Shown in pieces: positions 6,470-8,461 of a stretch of 8,461 bases of DNA. Position 1 is the first letter of the stretch. Every line of letters begins with the position of its first letter. Origin of the DNA: Treponema sp. (GTDB taxonomy: Bacteria; Spirochaetota; Spirochaetia; Treponematales; Breznakiellaceae); NCBI GenBank assembly GCA_031266255.1, contig JAISBK010000198.1, positions 1 through 8,461 on the forward strand, in the 5' to 3' direction. The notes under the pieces were generated by a model. The model made no database searches and had not been told where the DNA came from. It saw nothing but the letters and a program-made list of their open reading frames with translations. Position numbers and translations under genes: made by a program.

Positions 6470-7324
6470 ATGATTGGGGATATTTTTTTAAGATTGAGGA
6501 GAATTAAAATTTATGCCCTGGTGGGAGAGAGTGGTACGGGTAAGAGTTTCCGGGCTAAACTGGTTGCCCAGAAATACCGGATTGATTTTATCATTGATGA
6601 TGGCCTGCTTATCCGGGATAACCGTATCTTGGCAGGTCATTCTGCCAAAAAAGAGAAGACCTTCCTTGCAGCGGTGAAAGTCGCCCTCTTTGATGAAAAA
6701 AGTCAGCGGGACGAGGTTGCCCGGAAGCTCCAGGGAGAAAAATTCAAGAAAATCCTTATTTTGGGTACTTCGGAAAAGATGGTGAATAAAATTGCCACCA
6801 GGCTCCAACTTCCACCACCGGGTAAAATCATCAAGATTGAGGATATCGCATCCCAAGCCGACATTGAAAATGCCATTAGAACAAGACGAATCGAAGGAAA
6901 ACATGTGATTCCGGTACCATCCATTGAGGTTAAACGCAATTACCCTACTATTTTCTACGATGCCATTCGGATATTTAAACGAAACCCCGTACCCCCTGGA
7001 ATCGGTCCTATGCCGAGGATGCATGAAAAGTCCTTGGTACGTCCTGAATACTCACGACGGAACCGGCTTACTATTTCAGAAACCGCCTTAAGTTATATGG
7101 TCATCAACTGTGTAGACGAGTATAATCGAGATATACGGATTAAAAAAAGCGCAGTAAAAGATGATGATATGGGATACCGGGTGGTCATAACCATTGATGT
7201 GGCCTATGGAACTCAGTTAGGAGGAAATATGCCTGAATTGCAACAATATATTATAGGCAGTATTGAACGGTATACAGGTATTCTTATAGAAGAAGTAAAT
7301 ATTATCATAGATAAAATTATTTAA
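6470..7324 (+). CDS. P-loop NTPase fused to a C-terminal Asp23/Gls24-like domain
   Basis: This 284-residue protein has two parts. The N-terminal part has a clear Walker A motif, GESGTGKS (19-26), just after a hydrophobic strand (KIYALV). An IIDDG stretch (41-45) may act as, or near, a Walker B strand. A second strand, KILILGTSEKMVNKIATRL, spans 94-112, followed by a conserved-looking GKHVIPVPSIEVKR (143-156). After a Pro-rich linker (173-184), residues about 198-284 (NRLTISETALSYMVINCVDE onward to VNIIID) match the Asp23/Gls24 fold, which in Firmicutes is linked to envelope stress. I recall similar two-domain proteins in clostridia and spirochaetes, but their function is unknown to me. The start has AAGGA 5 nt upstream. 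There is no signal or membrane segment, so it is cytoplasmic or peripheral. Nucleotide binding is inferred from the motif. Confidence 0.85.
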   Translation: MIGDIFLRLRRIKIYALVGESGTGKSFRAKLVAQKYRIDFIIDDGLLIRDNRILAGHSAKKEKTFLAAVKVALFDEKSQRDEVARKLQGEKFKKILILGTSEKMVNKIATRLQLPPPGKIIKIEDIASQADIENAIRTRRIEGKHVIPVPSIEVKRNYPTIFYDAIRIFKRNPVPPGIGPMPRMHEKSLVRPEYSRRNRLTISETALSYMVINCVDEYNRDIRIKKSAVKDDDMGYRVVITIDVAYGTQLGGNMPELQQYIIGSIERYTGILIEEVNIIIDKII

Positions 7325-7499
7325 ACAAAAGTACGCGTTGCCTCACGAAAAATGTTACCGAAAATGGCCCATGCCTCAATACGAAAAAGTAAACGCCGAT
7401 ACCATGAAGGGCATTACCCTCACGGGAGGAAGTTTGTTTGAAATGCGGGGCAGGGCCTTTTAACCAAACGCAGCCGCTTTTACCTGGCACCAAACTCCT

Positions 7500-7528
7500 T
7501 TGACACTAAAAATTACCAATGTTATGAT
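7500..7528 (+). promoter_or_regulatory. Near-consensus sigma-70 promoter for the DeoR-family gene
   Basis: TTGACA (7500-7505) is a perfect -35. After exactly 17 bp comes TATGAT (7523-7528), a 5-of-6 match to TATAAT. Transcription would begin near 7535, about 28 nt before the ATG at 7563, leaving room for the GGGAAG ribosome site at 7551-7556. This is the best promoter in the window and implies the regulator is transcribed on its own rather than by read-through from the upstream gene. Confidence 0.75.
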
Positions 7529-7562
7529 ACACGTAAGATCGGGGTGGAAAGGGAAGTAGGAT

Positions 7563-8345
7563 ATGGCCGGCAAGCCGGATATGAGGCGCAAGAAAATACT
7601 GGATATATTGGCGTGGGCGCCAATAAGTTCACCCACGCAGTTGGCTGAGACCATGAAGGTTTCCTCCGAGACCATGCGGAGGGATTTGGACGCCCTGGCT
7701 TTGGAAGGGCTCATCATAAAGGTACACGGTGGCGTCGCTCTGTCCAATACTGCAAGCGAAATACCCTTCGACCTAAGGGTAACCATGAATGCCGAGGAAA
7801 AAAAACGGATCGCCCAGGCGGCTTTACGCCTAATTCAAAAAAACGATTCGATTTTACTGGAAAGCTGTACCACAAATTTGGAGCTGGCAAAAGCTCTAAC
7901 CCTTGAGCCCGATCTGTCGGAAACTCTCGTGGTTATTACCAATTCTTTTTCCATTGCCACAGTTTTTGAAGGAGGGCGCAGATGCCAAAAGCTATTCTTC
8001 CTGGGCGGCTGGGTACATCCGGCCCAATATTCCGTCCTGGGTTACCAAACTACTAAAATGCTTGACGATTTTTGTGTCAACAAGGCCTTTATCAGCGGCG
8101 CCGCGCTTTCGCAGGATCTTATCCTCACCGGCTATTACGATGACGATGTGGTATTTCAGAAAAGAGCAATCGTTTCCGCCAAGGAAAGCGTCTTAATGAT
8201 AGACAGCAGTAAATTCGGACAGGCGGCTGTTTTATCGGTGGCCCCTCTTTCGGAGTTTGATTATCTGGTTACGGACAAGGTCTTTGATAAGGAAGAAAGA
8301 AAAGCTATTGTCCAAACAGGAATAAAGATAGTACCCCTCGCCTAA
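7563..8345 (+). CDS. DeoR-family transcriptional regulator (sugar-phosphate sensing repressor)
   Basis: This 260-residue protein has the normal DeoR-family length. Residues about 8-60 form the winged helix-turn-helix with the family signature VSSETMRRDLDALALEGLII and then KVHGG (33-57). Residues about 78-255 form the DeoR sensor domain: ILLESCTTNLELAKAL (97-112), VVITNSFSIA (123-132), LFFLGG (144-149), VNKAFISGAAL (172-182) and DSSKFG (214-219). In this family the domain binds phosphorylated sugars and releases DNA. Here the usual GTT of the phosphate-binding loop reads CTT (Cys102), so ligand preference may differ. ATG 7563 has GGGAAG 6 nt upstream; ATG 7581 is a second option. Regulators of this family usually adjoin the sugar-kinase or transport genes they control. 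None is visible here, so the target is unknown. Confidence 0.92.
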   Translation: MAGKPDMRRKKILDILAWAPISSPTQLAETMKVSSETMRRDLDALALEGLIIKVHGGVALSNTASEIPFDLRVTMNAEEKKRIAQAALRLIQKNDSILLESCTTNLELAKALTLEPDLSETLVVITNSFSIATVFEGGRRCQKLFFLGGWVHPAQYSVLGYQTTKMLDDFCVNKAFISGAALSQDLILTGYYDDDVVFQKRAIVSAKESVLMIDSSKFGQAAVLSVAPLSEFDYLVTDKVFDKEERKAIVQTGIKIVPLA

Positions 8346-8347
8346 AC

Positions 8348-8371
8348 CGGCCGCTTTGTTTTCCACGGCCG
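8348..8371. terminator. CGGCCG inverted repeat between convergent genes, possible bidirectional terminator
   Basis: CGGCCG at 8348-8353 pairs with CGGCCG at 8366-8371 across a 12-nt loop. It sits exactly between the DeoR-family stop (8345) and the stop of the convergent minus-strand gene (8372-8374), where a shared terminator is expected. Neither side has a clean T tract, so efficiency is doubtful. Confidence 0.4.
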
Positions 8372-8461
8372 TTACGCTTTGTGAAAATGTTCAAACCGGG
8401 AAAGAAGATGTCTGCCCACCTCGACGGAAAACTTCATGGCCGCAGGGACCAGTTCCATGGG
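8372..8461 (-). CDS. 3' end of a convergent gene, product unknown (partial, runs off the window)
   Basis: On the minus strand a frame stays open from the window edge for 29 codons and ends in TAA (8374-8372). The visible C-terminus contains MELVPAAMKFSVEVGRHLL and then SRFEHFHKA. The stretch looks like an amphipathic helix of a soluble protein. I do not recognise the family. The case for a real gene rests on the frame being open to the edge, natural-looking amino-acid content, convergent layout with the DeoR-family gene, and an inverted repeat just after the stop. Because it adjoins a DeoR regulator it might be a sugar-metabolism gene, but that is a guess. The 5' part is missing from this window. 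Confidence 0.55.
   Translation of the reverse strand, partial: PMELVPAAMKFSVEVGRHLLSRFEHFHKA

Noticed and set aside
7460..7786. 108-codon minus-strand frame overlapping the start of the DeoR-family gene
   Set aside because: It is antisense to the helix-turn-helix coding region and the strong promoter, with no family resemblance.
1..8461. CRISPR array, tRNA, rRNA, insertion sequence, toxin-antitoxin or defence system
   Set aside because: I found no regularly spaced repeats, no tRNA or rRNA signature, no transposase motifs and no defence-type domains on either strand.

Overview
The window looks like a chromosomal segment of a spirochaete, most probably a Treponema-type organism, possibly a termite-gut or other host-associated treponeme. 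Three things support this. There is a divergent second-type FliG (FliG1-like) with a long N-terminal extension. The left edge carries a degenerate 'GTFTMSGG' repeat of the sort I associate from memory with large repetitive surface proteins of gut treponemes. There is also a lineage-type secreted protein of unknown function. The genus assignment is inference, since no rRNA or other marker gene is present.

Layout: (1) 1-244 holds a short remnant of a repetitive surface protein. (2) 245-5405 is a co-directional cluster on the + strand: a FliG1-like flagellar switch protein, a PreP-type M16C zinc metallopeptidase whose start overlaps the fliG stop (ATGA), and, 41 bp further on behind a strong Shine-Dalgarno, a small secreted hypothetical protein. 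(3) 5406-5557 is a non-coding gap with no convincing terminator. (4) 5558-6265 on the - strand is an MgtC/SapB-family membrane protein. (5) 6266-6469 is a divergent regulatory region with a candidate promoter for each direction and two inverted repeats just upstream of a consensus TATAAT. (6) 6470-7324 is a P-loop NTPase fused to an Asp23/Gls24-like domain. (7) 7325-7562 is intergenic, ending in a near-consensus sigma-70 promoter (TTGACA, 17 bp, TATGAT). (8) 7563-8345 is a DeoR-family repressor. (9) A CGGCCG inverted repeat separates it from the 3' end of a convergent - strand gene that runs off the right edge.

The genes form no single obvious pathway. The first three are probably one transcription unit tying a flagellar-motor paralogue to a cytoplasmic peptidase. 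MgtC and the P-loop/Asp23 protein are divergently transcribed, and both families have been linked to envelope or stress physiology in other bacteria. The DeoR regulator has its own promoter and presumably controls a sugar-metabolism operon outside the window. I see no CRISPR array, tRNA, rRNA, insertion sequence or phage gene. Most of the window is ordinary chromosomal content. The most interesting items are the altered motor-interface residues of the FliG1-like protein, the P-loop/Asp23 fusion and the dyads in front of it.
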